Assembly: GCA_041583135.1 (NCBI GenBank)
Contig: JBFHGJ010000001.1
Coordinates: 1-64,000 of the forward strand
Source of the DNA: JABSOG01 sp041583135
GTDB lineage: Bacteria; Pseudomonadota; Gammaproteobacteria; Enterobacterales; Alteromonadaceae
Direction: 5' to 3'
DNA length: 64,000 nucleotides
Of the stretch, positions 17,640 to 26,154 are shown in pieces (position 1 is the stretch's first letter; every line of letters starts with the position of its first letter). Below the pieces are notes generated by a model. It saw only the letters and a program-made list of their open reading frames with translations, made no database searches and was not told where the DNA came from. The translations under genes and the position numbers were made by a program.

Positions 17640-20600
17640 ATGTCATTTAAACAGTCTAAATTGGCCGCAGCTGTGGCCTTATGTGTGTTTAGCGCCGGTA
17701 ATCTGGTCGTGACGCCAACCTTGGCTTTTGGCGCCGACGACGCTAAGGCGACCGCCGAGAAGAAAGAGGACGGAAAGACTCAATGGAATGTGCTCGACGC
17801 CCCGGGCCACAAAAAAACCATCACTATCGACACTGACGAGACCACTTGGTCAAACGTCGATGTTAGCCCTGATGGCAAAACCATTATTTTCGATATGCTC
17901 GGTGACATTTACGCCATGGACATCAATGGTGGCGAAGCCAAAGCTTTGACTGCTGACATGGCCTGGAATATCGAGCCGCGCTTTAGCCCAGATGGTAAGC
18001 AAATCGCTTTCATTTCCGACCGTGCCGGCGCTGACAATATTTGGCTGATGGATGCAGATGGTAGCAACCTCAAGCAGATCACCAAAGAAAAGCATCATAT
18101 TTTGCATAACCCGTACTGGAGTCCAGACGGCAACTATATTCTTGGTAAACAGTCGCACATGACCGGTCGTTCAATCGGTGCCGGCTCAATTTGGATGTAT
18201 CATAAAAGTGGTGGTGAAGGTGTAGAGGTTCGTGCCAGACTACACGGCGCCGCCTCGCAAAAAACCATTGCAGAGCCGTCGTTCTCTCCTGACGGCCGCT
18301 ATGTCTACTATGCCTTGGACGGCACGCCGGGCACGCGTTGGGAATACAACAAAAATGCCACAGGCTCAGTCTTTGAAGTTCGTCGCTATGACACGGTTAA
18401 AGGCGAAGAAGAAGTGCTGATTCGCGGTGCCGGTGGTGCGGTAAGACCAACCCCGAGCAGCAATGGCCGCTATGTTGCCTATGTTAAGCGTATCGACAAC
18501 AAGAGCGCGCTTTATCTCAAAGAGCTGGCTTCTGGCAAAGACATTCAAATTTATGTCGGTTTAGATAGAGACTTGCAAGAAACCAACGGCGAATACGGCA
18601 ACACTGCGCAGTTCTCGTGGACACCAGATGATAAAAGCATCGTGTTCTGGTCTGGCGGTAAATTCCACAGCGTCGATATCAAGAGCAAGCAGGTTAAGCA
18701 GATCCCAATGCACGTTAAGGTTGAGAAGCAAGTGACCGATGCGCTTAAATTTGCTGTCGATGTTGCCCCGGATTCATTCAAAGTGAAAATGGCGCGCTGG
18801 ACTCAGGTGTCTCCTGACGGTGAAACGGCGTTGTTCCAAGCGCTTGGTCACATTTATGTACGTGATTTAGATAGCGGCAAGGTCAAGCGTTTGACCAAGC
18901 AAAGCGACCACTTTGAATTCTATCCAAGCTTCTCTCGCGATGGCAAATATGTTGTCTACACCACGTGGAATGACAAAAAGTTGGGTGAAGTACGTATCGC
19001 CGATGTCAGACGTGGCAAGAGCCGTGTGATCTCGTTGCAAAAAGGTCATTACGTCGAGCCGAGCTTCTCGCCTGATGGCAATAAGGTTGTTTATCGTAAA
19101 GTGACCGGTGGTTTCCTATTGGATGGTGACTGGTCGATGAAGCCGGGTATCTATGTTGCTGATAGTAAAGGCAAGTCTAATACTTTGGTAACCAAATCTG
19201 GCGGCAACGCCCATTTTGCCAATGACAGTTCACGCATTTTCTTCAGCGCTGGTGGCGAAGATGAGAATGAGTTGGTGCTTAAAAGCATTGATTTGACCGG
19301 TCATGAAGAACGAACGCACTTTACCGGTTCATATGTCACCGATTACCGGGTGTCACCTGACGGTAAATGGATTGCGTTCCAGCAGCATTTCAACACGTTT
19401 GTTGCGCCGTTTATGCCTAGCGGCAAAACGATGCCTATCGACCAAGACACCACGGCATTCCCAGTGGCCAAGGTTTCTAAAGCCTCTGGCGACTATCTGA
19501 ACTGGCGTGCCGACAGCAAAGAGTTGACTTGGGCATTCGGTCCTACTTTATATCGTCGTGAACTTAAAGATACTTTTGCCTTCTTAAAAGGGGCGCCTGA
19601 GACCTTGCCAGAGGCAGTGGATAAAGGTATCGATGTTGGCTTCACGCAAAAGGCAGACAAACCTGAAGGCATGTTGGCCCTTGTCGGTGGTCGTGTTGTG
19701 ACCATGCGCAACGCCGATAAAGAGCAAGAAGTGATTGAAAACGGCGTGGTATTGATTGAAAACAACCGCATTAAAGCCGTTGGCAAACAAGGCGAAGTGA
19801 AGATCCCAAGCAGCGCCAAAACCATCGATATCTCAGGTAAGACTGTGATCCCTGGTTTGGTTGACGTTCATGCCCACGGTAGCTATGCCAGTTATGAGAT
19901 CCAACCACAGCAAAACTGGAATCAATACTCCAACCTATCGTTTGGTGTGACGACTATCCATGATCCGTCAAACAATACCTCTGAGGTATTCTCAATGGCA
20001 GAGTTGGCCAAGTCCGGTCAAACGGTGGCGCCGCGTATTTTCTCGGTAGGTCGTATTTTGTACGCTGCTCACGCAGCAGGCTACAAGACCATTATTGACA
20101 GTCTTGATGATGCCAAGTTCCATGTTAAACGCTTGAAAGATGCCGGTGCGATTTCTGTGAAAAGTTATAACCACCCGCGTCGTGATACCCGTCAACAGGT
20201 ATTGACTGCCGCTCGTGAACTAGAAATGATGGTGGTGCCGGAAGGTGGCGCCAAGTTCCAGCCGAATATGAACATGGTCGTTGATGGTCATACCGGTGTT
20301 GAACATGCCATTCCTGTTAGCGATGTCTATTCAGATGTCGTGCAGTTCTGGGGTCAGACCGAAGTGGATTATACCCCGACCTTTGTTGTTGCCTACGGTG
20401 GTATTACCGGTGAGACCTACTGGTATGAGCATACTGATGTATGGAAAAACAAACGTTTGATGAGCTTTGTTCCGCGCGAGATAGTCGAGCCGATGTCCAA
20501 CCGCCGTACCAAAGCGCCAGAAAGCCATTACAACCATATCGACGTTGCCAAGTCGGCGAAAAAACTGCGTGATGCTGGTGTTGGCGTACAGATTGGTGCT

Positions 20601-20993
20601 CACGGTCAGCGTGAAGGTTTAGCCGCTCACTGGGAAATTTGGAGTATGGCACAAGGCGGATTCACGCCTTGGGAAGCACTTCGTGGCGGTACTATCGATG
20701 GCGCCAAATATCTGGCCATGGATAAAGACCTCGGTTCAATTGAAGCGGGCAAGCTGGCAGACCTTGCGATCATTGACGGCAACCCGCTCAATGATATCCG
20801 TCAGTCTGAGAAAGTGGCATACACGGTGATCAACGGTCGTATTTATGACTCGGCGACGATGAATGAAGTGGGTAACTACGATAAGCCGCGTGATAAGTTC
20901 TTCTTCGAAACGCGTAGTGGTGCCAATATGCATCCGAATACCAAAGCCTATATGGATGAGAAAGCGCATAAATATCATTGGAAACACAATTAA
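17640..20993 (+). CDS. Secreted PD40 (TolB-like) beta-propeller/amidohydrolase fusion
   Basis: A 1117-aa protein with a signal peptide (about 1-30, cut near TLAFGA). About 50-640 hold repeated PD40 blades (SPDGK.I.F, FSPDGRYVYY, WTPDDKSIVFW, FSRDGKYVVYTTW). About 690-1095 are a metal-dependent amidohydrolase: VIPGLVDVHAHGSYAS with the HxH metal pair, VKSYNHPRRD, GHTGVEHAIP, IGAHGQREGLAAHWE and the C-terminal GSIEAGKLADLAIIDGNP. Proteins of this layout are annotated as periplasmic amidohydrolases of unknown substrate. AGG lies 8 bases before the ATG. It is a single-gene unit ending at a strong terminator. Confidence 0.9.
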   Translation: MSFKQSKLAAAVALCVFSAGNLVVTPTLAFGADDAKATAEKKEDGKTQWNVLDAPGHKKTITIDTDETTWSNVDVSPDGKTIIFDMLGDIYAMDINGGEAKALTADMAWNIEPRFSPDGKQIAFISDRAGADNIWLMDADGSNLKQITKEKHHILHNPYWSPDGNYILGKQSHMTGRSIGAGSIWMYHKSGGEGVEVRARLHGAASQKTIAEPSFSPDGRYVYYALDGTPGTRWEYNKNATGSVFEVRRYDTVKGEEEVLIRGAGGAVRPTPSSNGRYVAYVKRIDNKSALYLKELASGKDIQIYVGLDRDLQETNGEYGNTAQFSWTPDDKSIVFWSGGKFHSVDIKSKQVKQIPMHVKVEKQVTDALKFAVDVAPDSFKVKMARWTQVSPDGETALFQALGHIYVRDLDSGKVKRLTKQSDHFEFYPSFSRDGKYVVYTTWNDKKLGEVRIADVRRGKSRVISLQKGHYVEPSFSPDGNKVVYRKVTGGFLLDGDWSMKPGIYVADSKGKSNTLVTKSGGNAHFANDSSRIFFSAGGEDENELVLKSIDLTGHEERTHFTGSYVTDYRVSPDGKWIAFQQHFNTFVAPFMPSGKTMPIDQDTTAFPVAKVSKASGDYLNWRADSKELTWAFGPTLYRRELKDTFAFLKGAPETLPEAVDKGIDVGFTQKADKPEGMLALVGGRVVTMRNADKEQEVIENGVVLIENNRIKAVGKQGEVKIPSSAKTIDISGKTVIPGLVDVHAHGSYASYEIQPQQNWNQYSNLSFGVTTIHDPSNNTSEVFSMAELAKSGQTVAPRIFSVGRILYAAHAAGYKTIIDSLDDAKFHVKRLKDAGAISVKSYNHPRRDTRQQVLTAARELEMMVVPEGGAKFQPNMNMVVDGHTGVEHAIPVSDVYSDVVQFWGQTEVDYTPTFVVAYGGITGETYWYEHTDVWKNKRLMSFVPREIVEPMSNRRTKAPESHYNHIDVAKSAKKLRDAGVGVQIGAHGQREGLAAHWEIWSMAQGGFTPWEALRGGTIDGAKYLAMDKDLGSIEAGKLADLAIIDGNPLNDIRQSEKVAYTVINGRIYDSATMNEVGNYDKPRDKFFFETRSGANMHPNTKAYMDEKAHKYHWKHN

Positions 20994-21058
20994 TTGATGG
21001 TTTAAAAAATCATCCAATGATTTTGTTCTAAAATTTAACGCTTTTATCAATTTGAAAG

Positions 21059-21088
21059 CCCTTGGGGAATAACGCCAAGGGTTTTTTT
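21059..21088 (+). terminator. Intrinsic terminator after the amidohydrolase gene
   Basis: CCCTTGG at 21059-21065 pairs with CCAAGGG at 21075-21081, and seven T follow. Confidence 0.88.
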
Positions 21089-21283
21089 ATGCCCATTTAA
21101 TAAGGTTTTTTGCTGTTGTGAATGCCATCTTTTTTAGCGATAAACATCTTAACTATTTGAATTGAATCGGCTAACTGTCGTCAGGATGACAAGGACAGGT
21201 ATGGTCTTAATGTTGGATTAAAAAACAAGAAATGTGCAATAAAAGAACATTCAAGACATGATAAATTAATTTTTGTAAAGGTC

Positions 21284-21312
21284 TTGTAACAAGAAATTAA
21301 CGGTGCTAGGAT
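21284..21312 (+). promoter_or_regulatory. Sigma-70 promoter of M43 protease copy 1
   Basis: TTGTAA (21284-21289), 17-base spacer, TAGGAT (21307-21312). The same -10, same spacing and a similar spacer (AAATTAAC) occur in front of copy 2. The transcript would carry a leader of about 158 bases. The rest of the 20994-21476 gap shows only the terminator and no ORF. Confidence 0.65.
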
Positions 21313-21476
21313 GATGCTGTTTCGGGTAATGACCTAAATCAACAACGAAACATAACGCTAATAAAAAGAACAATAAGCAACAACAAGAATAAGACACAAA
21401 GCTGCCTATAACGGCAACAGCTGATTATTAAATAGAACATAATAAATTAATCACATAACAAGGTAGGAATAAATCC

Positions 21477-22433
21477 ATGAAATTCAATCTAAGCAAATTA
21501 TCTACAGCTTTGGTATTGGGTACTTTGGCATTAGGCGCCAACGCAAAAACCACTTCTGACGACATCTTAGGCCAAAACGCTGACTTCGCCGGACACGGTG
21601 GTGACATTCATTTCGTCGGTCACGACGGCCATATCAAAAACGGTAAGCGTTGTGCTCACGAAAACATCACGCCACAACGTCAGCATGCTATCGAGCGTCG
21701 CTTGTCTGCATACAAAAAGCAAAACGGATTGAATGACGAATTGGCTTCTTTGGCCGGTTTTGCTGCCAACGACATCAGTGTTTGGTTCCACGTTGTTTAT
21801 GAAAGCAAGCGTGGCCAAGAAAACGGTAACATCCCTGATTCAATGATCTTAGATCAAATGGATGTACTGAACAGCGCCTTCGCTGGTACTGGCTTCTCTT
21901 TCTCTTTGGGTGGCATCACTCGCACTAAAAACAACCAATGGTATACTGGTTGCTACTCTTCAGGTGCCGAGTCTTCAATGAAACAGTCTTTGGCCGTTGA
22001 CCCTGCGCACAACTTGAACGTTTATACCTGTTCACCACGCGGCGGTATCTTAGGTTATGCTCGCTTCCCTGATTCATACCCAGAAACCAGCTACATGCAC
22101 GGTGTTGTATTGTTAGATGAATCTTTGCCTGGCGGCAGCGCTGCACCTTACAACTTGGGTGACACCGGTACTCACGAAGTCGGTCATTACTTAGGCTTGT
22201 ACCACACTTTCCAAGGTGGTTGTAATGCACCTGGCGACTCTGTAGCCGATACGCCAGCTGAAGCTAGCGCAGCCTACGGTTGTCCTACTGGCCGTGATAC
22301 CTGTGCTGGTGGCGGTGCTGACCCAATCTACAACTTCATGGATTACACTGACGATTCATGTATGAACCAGTTCACCAACGACCAAACCACTCGTATGCAC
22401 AACATGGTTAATACTTACAAGCCTTCTTTGTAA
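21477..22433 (+). CDS. Secreted M43 (pappalysin-type) zinc metalloprotease, copy 1
   Basis: A 318-aa exported protease. Signal peptide MKFNLSKLSTALVLGTLALGANA is cut before KTTSDD. A short pro-region follows. The zinc site is THEVGHYLGLYHTF, matching HExxHxxGxxH, with His233, Glu234, His237 and His243; NFMDYTDDSCMNQF is the methionine turn. Four or more cysteines near GGCNAPGDS, YGCPTGRDTCAGGG and DDSCMNQF fit disulfides of M43B cytophagalysin-like enzymes. Codon use (many tac, aac, gac, ctg-poor) suggests high expression. It is about 85 percent like copy 2 by eye. Both have AGGTAGGA before the ATG. Confidence 0.92.
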   Translation: MKFNLSKLSTALVLGTLALGANAKTTSDDILGQNADFAGHGGDIHFVGHDGHIKNGKRCAHENITPQRQHAIERRLSAYKKQNGLNDELASLAGFAANDISVWFHVVYESKRGQENGNIPDSMILDQMDVLNSAFAGTGFSFSLGGITRTKNNQWYTGCYSSGAESSMKQSLAVDPAHNLNVYTCSPRGGILGYARFPDSYPETSYMHGVVLLDESLPGGSAAPYNLGDTGTHEVGHYLGLYHTFQGGCNAPGDSVADTPAEASAAYGCPTGRDTCAGGGADPIYNFMDYTDDSCMNQFTNDQTTRMHNMVNTYKPSL

Positions 22434-22462
22434 GACCAGATTTTTAAACGAGTTTAAAAATT

Positions 22463-22500
22463 AAAAAACCGGGCGGATGCGATGCATCCGCCCGGTTTTT
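22463..22500 (+). terminator. Intrinsic terminator after M43 copy 1
   Basis: AAAACCGGGCGGATG pairs with CATCCGCCCGGTTTT around a five-base loop, and T follow. It lies about 30 bases after the stop, preceded by TTTTTAAAC-AGTTTAAAAA, which also precedes the copy 2 terminator. Confidence 0.9.
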
Positions 22501-22501
22501 A

Positions 22502-22521
22502 TGTATAGGGATATACGGTAT
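22502..22521 (+). repeat. Post-terminator motif, copy A
   Basis: TGTATAGGGATATACGGTAT immediately follows the terminator. The same 20 bases follow the copy 2 terminator, and the first 13 recur at 63008. Confidence 0.7.
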
Positions 22522-22531
22522 AGGTTGATTT

Positions 22532-22552
22532 TTGTTGGGCGTTGCCCAACAA
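22532..22552. repeat. Perfect inverted repeat before the tandem repeats
   Basis: TTGTTGGGC and GCCCAACAA flank a three-base loop. The right arm runs into the first 51-bp repeat unit. There is no T run. Confidence 0.7.
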
Positions 22553-22756
22553 CAACCAACCTATAATGTAATGCCAGCGTGGAAGCCTCAAAAAAGTGAA
22601 TAACAACCAACCTATAATGTAATGCCAGCGTGGAAGCCTCAAAAAAGTGAATAACAACCAACCTATAATGTAATGCCAGCGTGGAAGTCTCAAAAAAAAG
22701 AGAACAACAGCCAACCCATAGCGTAATGCCAGCGTGAAAGTCTTAAAAGAGTGGCC
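22551..22756. repeat. 51-bp tandem repeat, about four copies
   Basis: Units begin AACAACCAACC at 22551, 22602 and 22653 with exact 51-base period; a degenerate fourth unit starts at 22703 and a trace of a fifth follows at about 22757. The first two units are identical, the third differs near its end, and the fourth has many changes. Because 51 is a multiple of three, the leftward strand stays open and encodes a 17-residue repeat (LRLPRWHYIIGWLLFTF-like), but no start signal supports a gene. Confidence 0.85.
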
Positions 22757-22929
22757 AACAATCAATTTAAATGGCGCATTTAACAATTAATTAACTGGTC
22801 TAATATGTCAGGATATTCGTTGTTTTGTGTCTTGCCATTCTATTTAACCACCTGTTTTTAAATGCTATTTCCTTTTCACTGTTGTTTTTTTAGCAAAAAA
22901 ACGGTTAAAAATTTTCTTTATGTTTACTG

Positions 22930-22958
22930 TTGAAACAAAAAATTAACAATGTTAGGAT
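22930..22958 (+). promoter_or_regulatory. Sigma-70 promoter of M43 protease copy 2
   Basis: TTGAAA (22930-22935), 17-base spacer, TAGGAT (22953-22958), matching the copy 1 promoter in spacing and -10 box. The leader is about 131 bases. Confidence 0.65.
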
Positions 22959-23095
22959 GCTTGTGCTTTCGGGATATGCCGAAACAGATACATAACAGAA
23001 TTAAATAAGTTCGAAGAATTATAAGAACACCAATAACAATAAGACTTTTAATTAAAATTTGAAATTTGAAATAAATTAAAAGGTAGGAAGAATCC

Positions 23096-24055
23096 ATGAA
23101 ATTCAATCTGAGCAAATTATCAGCAGCTTTGGTTCTAGGTACTCTGGCTCTGGGTGCAAATGCAAAAACTGTTTCTGACGACGTATTGGGCCAAAACCCT
23201 GACTTCGCTGGTCACGGCGCCGACGTACACTTCATCGGCCACGACGGTCACATCAAAAACGGTAAGCGTTGTGCACACGAGAACCTAAGCCCAATTCGTA
23301 AAAACGCCATCGAGCGTCGTTTGGCTGCTTATAAGAAGCAAAACGGTTTGAGCAACGACTTGGCTTCTTTCACCGGTGTTACTGCCAATGACATCACTGT
23401 ACAGTGGCACGTTATCTACTCAGAAACTCGTAAAGACGGCGTTCAAGGTAACATTCCTGATTCAATGATCTTCGATCAAATGGATGTATTGAACAGCGCA
23501 TTTGCCGGTACTGGTTTCACTTTCTCAATGGGTGGCATTACTCGTACTAAAAACAACCGTTGGTACACTGGTTGTTACTCGTCACAGCTTGAAGGCAAAA
23601 TCAAGCAATCTTTGGCTGTTGACCCTGCGCACAACCTGAACATGTACACCTGTTCTCCTAAAGGCGGTATCTTAGGTTATGCTCGTTTCCCTGATTCATA
23701 TGCTGAAAACAACTACATGCACGGTGTTGTATTGTTAGACCAATCTTTGCCAGGCGGTACTGCTGCACCTTACAACTTGGGTGACACCGGTACTCACGAA
23801 GTTGGTCACTACTTAGGTTTGTACCACACTTTCCAAGGCGGCTGTGCAGCACCTGGCGACTCTGTAGCTGATACACCAGCTGAAGAAAGTGCAGCTTACG
23901 GCTGTCCTACTGGTCGTGATACCTGTGCCGGTGGCGGTGCTGACCCAATCTTGAACTTCATGGACTACACTGATGACTCGTGCATGAACCAGTTCACTCA
24001 AGGTCAAGTAGACCGTATGCACAACATGGTTAACACTTACCGTCCTTCACTGTAA
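23096..24055 (+). CDS. Secreted M43 (pappalysin-type) zinc metalloprotease, copy 2
   Basis: A 319-aa exported protease, the tandem duplicate of the gene at 21477. Signal peptide MKFNLSKLSAALVLGTLALGANA. The zinc motif THEVGHYLGLYHTF uses His234, Glu235, His238 and His244, and NFMDYTDDSCMNQF is the methionine turn, so both copies should be active. Differences gather in the pro-region (about 70-100: FTGVTANDITVQWHVIYSETRKDG) and at 160-170, while the zinc region is nearly identical. Promoter, ribosome site and terminator are conserved with copy 1, so the whole transcription unit was duplicated. Confidence 0.92.
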   Translation: MKFNLSKLSAALVLGTLALGANAKTVSDDVLGQNPDFAGHGADVHFIGHDGHIKNGKRCAHENLSPIRKNAIERRLAAYKKQNGLSNDLASFTGVTANDITVQWHVIYSETRKDGVQGNIPDSMIFDQMDVLNSAFAGTGFTFSMGGITRTKNNRWYTGCYSSQLEGKIKQSLAVDPAHNLNMYTCSPKGGILGYARFPDSYAENNYMHGVVLLDQSLPGGTAAPYNLGDTGTHEVGHYLGLYHTFQGGCAAPGDSVADTPAEESAAYGCPTGRDTCAGGGADPILNFMDYTDDSCMNQFTQGQVDRMHNMVNTYRPSL

Positions 24056-24078
24056 GTTAGATTTTTAAACCAGTTTAA

Positions 24079-24111
24079 AAAAGGGGCAGATGCTACGCAT
24101 CTGCCCCTTTT
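24079..24111 (+). terminator. Intrinsic terminator after M43 copy 2
   Basis: AAAAGGGGCAGATGC pairs with GCATCTGCCCCTTTT around a three-base loop. The stem sequence differs from copy 1, but position and flanks are the same. Confidence 0.88.
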
Positions 24112-24130
24112 GTATAGGGATATACGGTAT
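24111..24130 (+). repeat. Post-terminator motif, copy B
   Basis: Identical to the 20 bases at 22502-22521, again directly behind a terminator. Confidence 0.7.
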
Positions 24131-24169
24131 GTCCCAAACCGTAGTTAGCGCGCAGGTTAAATGCTCAGC

Positions 24170-26092
24170 CTACAAAACTGTCTCGACTGTATCAAGCACC
24201 TGCCCATAGGGATATTGTTCAAATGCGCCAAACCCCGCCATTTTTCTGGCCTTCATCTTGGTAAACACCGGCACTGATAAACCGCACAAGAATTTGCTTA
24301 GCAACGCTGGGGTCACTTCAACTGGGCTTTGCTGTCTGAACTCATCACAATATTGCGCTAATGCTTGTCTGCTTATCGGCGCTTGCGGCTGCGGTTTAGG
24401 CAAATGGGCAATACTGCCTTCACATACCGAACAATGGCCACATGGTTCTGTGAGCTGATGATCTCCGAAATGCTCCGCGAGCTTTTGCGACAGACAACGG
24501 TCTGACTCAAAAAAGGCCAATAGGTTGTGAATACGTGCCACTTCGCTGTTTTCTTTGCTTTTAAAGTGTTGGTAGAGTTGCTCGCTCAAGTCGTCAATTG
24601 ACAATGAGTGATTGCTGACACGATAAACATCGGTCATTTGTTTGGCTTGTAGTTCAACCAATTGTTTTTCATCAAAGTATTCCAGCGCGGCAATGGCGCG
24701 GCTGCGCTCGGCGCCATAACTCAAATATAGGGCATCAAAGTCGATGGTATACCAAGTTCTGGCTTTCGTTGCGGTGTTGAGCAGTGCCTCGACAAATTGC
24801 TTTCTCTCACCATCAAAGCGTGCTATCAGCTCAGCTTCACTCACCGTGAGTTTGAATTTGTAGTCGGCATAGTAGGCGTACAAAGGCTCGATTATGTCGC
24901 TTAGCTGCAAGTACACCAATAGGGTTTTAAGCGGCAACTGGCGAACGTTGACTTCGTTGGAGAGCGAGACTAATTGTGTTTCCCACTGATCCTGATTGTG
25001 CTTTGCCTCATCTTGTATCAAGCCCAGTAATTGCCTGATGGCGCTTTTTTCCGGTGTATCGCCATAGACAAAGTTTTCCAGCACGCTTAAGTTGTCGGCA
25101 CAGGCCAGTACGACACAATAAGATGGGCTGCCATCACGTCCGGCGCGACCAATCTCTTGCGAGTAGTTTTCAATAGATTTTGGTAAGTCGTAATGGATAA
25201 CATAGCGAATATTACTTTTATCGATACCCATGCCAAACGCAATGGTGGCGACGATGCAGTTGATATCACCTTGCATAAAACGTTGTTGAATGCGCTTGCG
25301 TTCGTCGTTGTCCATACCGGCATGATAAGCGCTGGCATTAATGCCTTGTTGTTGTAGTTTGTGTGCTACCTGTTCGGCAGTGTGCTGAAGGGTGACATAA
25401 ACAATGCCGGGCTGAGCACCGCACTGAGCCAAGCAATGTTGAAGCGCTTGGTCTTTGTTATGAGTGTTGACCGGCAATACGCGAAGGTGCAGGTTAGGAC
25501 GGTAAAAGCCGGTGAGCACAACATTTTTATCTTCAATGTGAAATTTTTGCTGCATATCTTTGATCACTTCAGGCGTTGCGGTCGCAGTTAGCAATAAAAC
25601 CTGAGCGATATTGAACTGGCGGGCATAGCTCGGCAGTTGCAGATAGTCGGGCCTGAAGTTATGACCCCATTCCGAAATGCAGTGGGCTTCATCGACCACC
25701 ATCAGTGAGATGTTCAGAGCACTTAAAAATGCGCGAAAGCGTTCGTTTTTAAAGCGCTCGACAGAGATCATCAATATTTTGATCTCGCCGCTTTTTACCC
25801 CCTGCATCACCTGATGCAGTTCTTCTCGGCTTAAAGTGGAATCAATACTGGCGGCAGCTATGCCTTTTTGCGCTAAAAAGCTTAATTGGTCTTTCATCAG
25901 TGCCAGCAAAGGCGAGATCACTAAGGTTAAATGCGGTAGCATCAGCGCAGGCAGTTGATAACACAGCGACTTGCCTGAGCCGGTTGGGAAAATGGCGGCG
26001 CAGTTGCAGCCGTTAAGTACCGCCTCAATGGCTTGCCTTTGACCGGGGCGAAAATCATCAAAGCCAAAAACTTGTTTAAGCGCTTGTTGCAA
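24170..26092 (-). CDS. recQ: RecQ-family ATP-dependent DNA helicase
   Basis: A 640-aa superfamily 2 helicase that unwinds 3'-5' in recombination and repair. The start is a TTG at 26092; upstream in frame there is a stop within five codons and no ATG, and AAGAG sits 6 bases before. Motifs: FRPGQRQAI (motif 0), FPTGSGKSLCYQLPAL (Walker A), VVDEAHCISEWGHNFRPDY (motif II), LLTATATP, and SQEIGRAGRDGSPSYCV (motif VI). A zinc-binding region has CLSQ...CGHCSVCEG. The C-terminus lacks a clear HRDC domain, so this is RecQ-like and may be the second RecQ paralogue and not the canonical one. Confidence 0.9.
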   Translation of the reverse strand: MQQALKQVFGFDDFRPGQRQAIEAVLNGCNCAAIFPTGSGKSLCYQLPALMLPHLTLVISPLLALMKDQLSFLAQKGIAAASIDSTLSREELHQVMQGVKSGEIKILMISVERFKNERFRAFLSALNISLMVVDEAHCISEWGHNFRPDYLQLPSYARQFNIAQVLLLTATATPEVIKDMQQKFHIEDKNVVLTGFYRPNLHLRVLPVNTHNKDQALQHCLAQCGAQPGIVYVTLQHTAEQVAHKLQQQGINASAYHAGMDNDERKRIQQRFMQGDINCIVATIAFGMGIDKSNIRYVIHYDLPKSIENYSQEIGRAGRDGSPSYCVVLACADNLSVLENFVYGDTPEKSAIRQLLGLIQDEAKHNQDQWETQLVSLSNEVNVRQLPLKTLLVYLQLSDIIEPLYAYYADYKFKLTVSEAELIARFDGERKQFVEALLNTATKARTWYTIDFDALYLSYGAERSRAIAALEYFDEKQLVELQAKQMTDVYRVSNHSLSIDDLSEQLYQHFKSKENSEVARIHNLLAFFESDRCLSQKLAEHFGDHQLTEPCGHCSVCEGSIAHLPKPQPQAPISRQALAQYCDEFRQQSPVEVTPALLSKFLCGLSVPVFTKMKARKMAGFGAFEQYPYGQVLDTVETVL

Positions 26093-26154
26093 AACAGTCT
26101 CTTTTCATTATATAAACCATGCCTAATATTAATGATTTGCGCTGTAAATAGCGA

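Noticed and set aside
22502..22521. Similarity of TAGGGATATACGGTAT to the I-SceI homing endonuclease site
   Set aside because: Only the first eight bases and GGTA agree; no homing endonuclease or intron is present, so this is taken as chance.
22461..22786. Leftward ORFs through the 51-bp repeats
   Set aside because: Open only because the period is a multiple of three; no ribosome site and no family resemblance.
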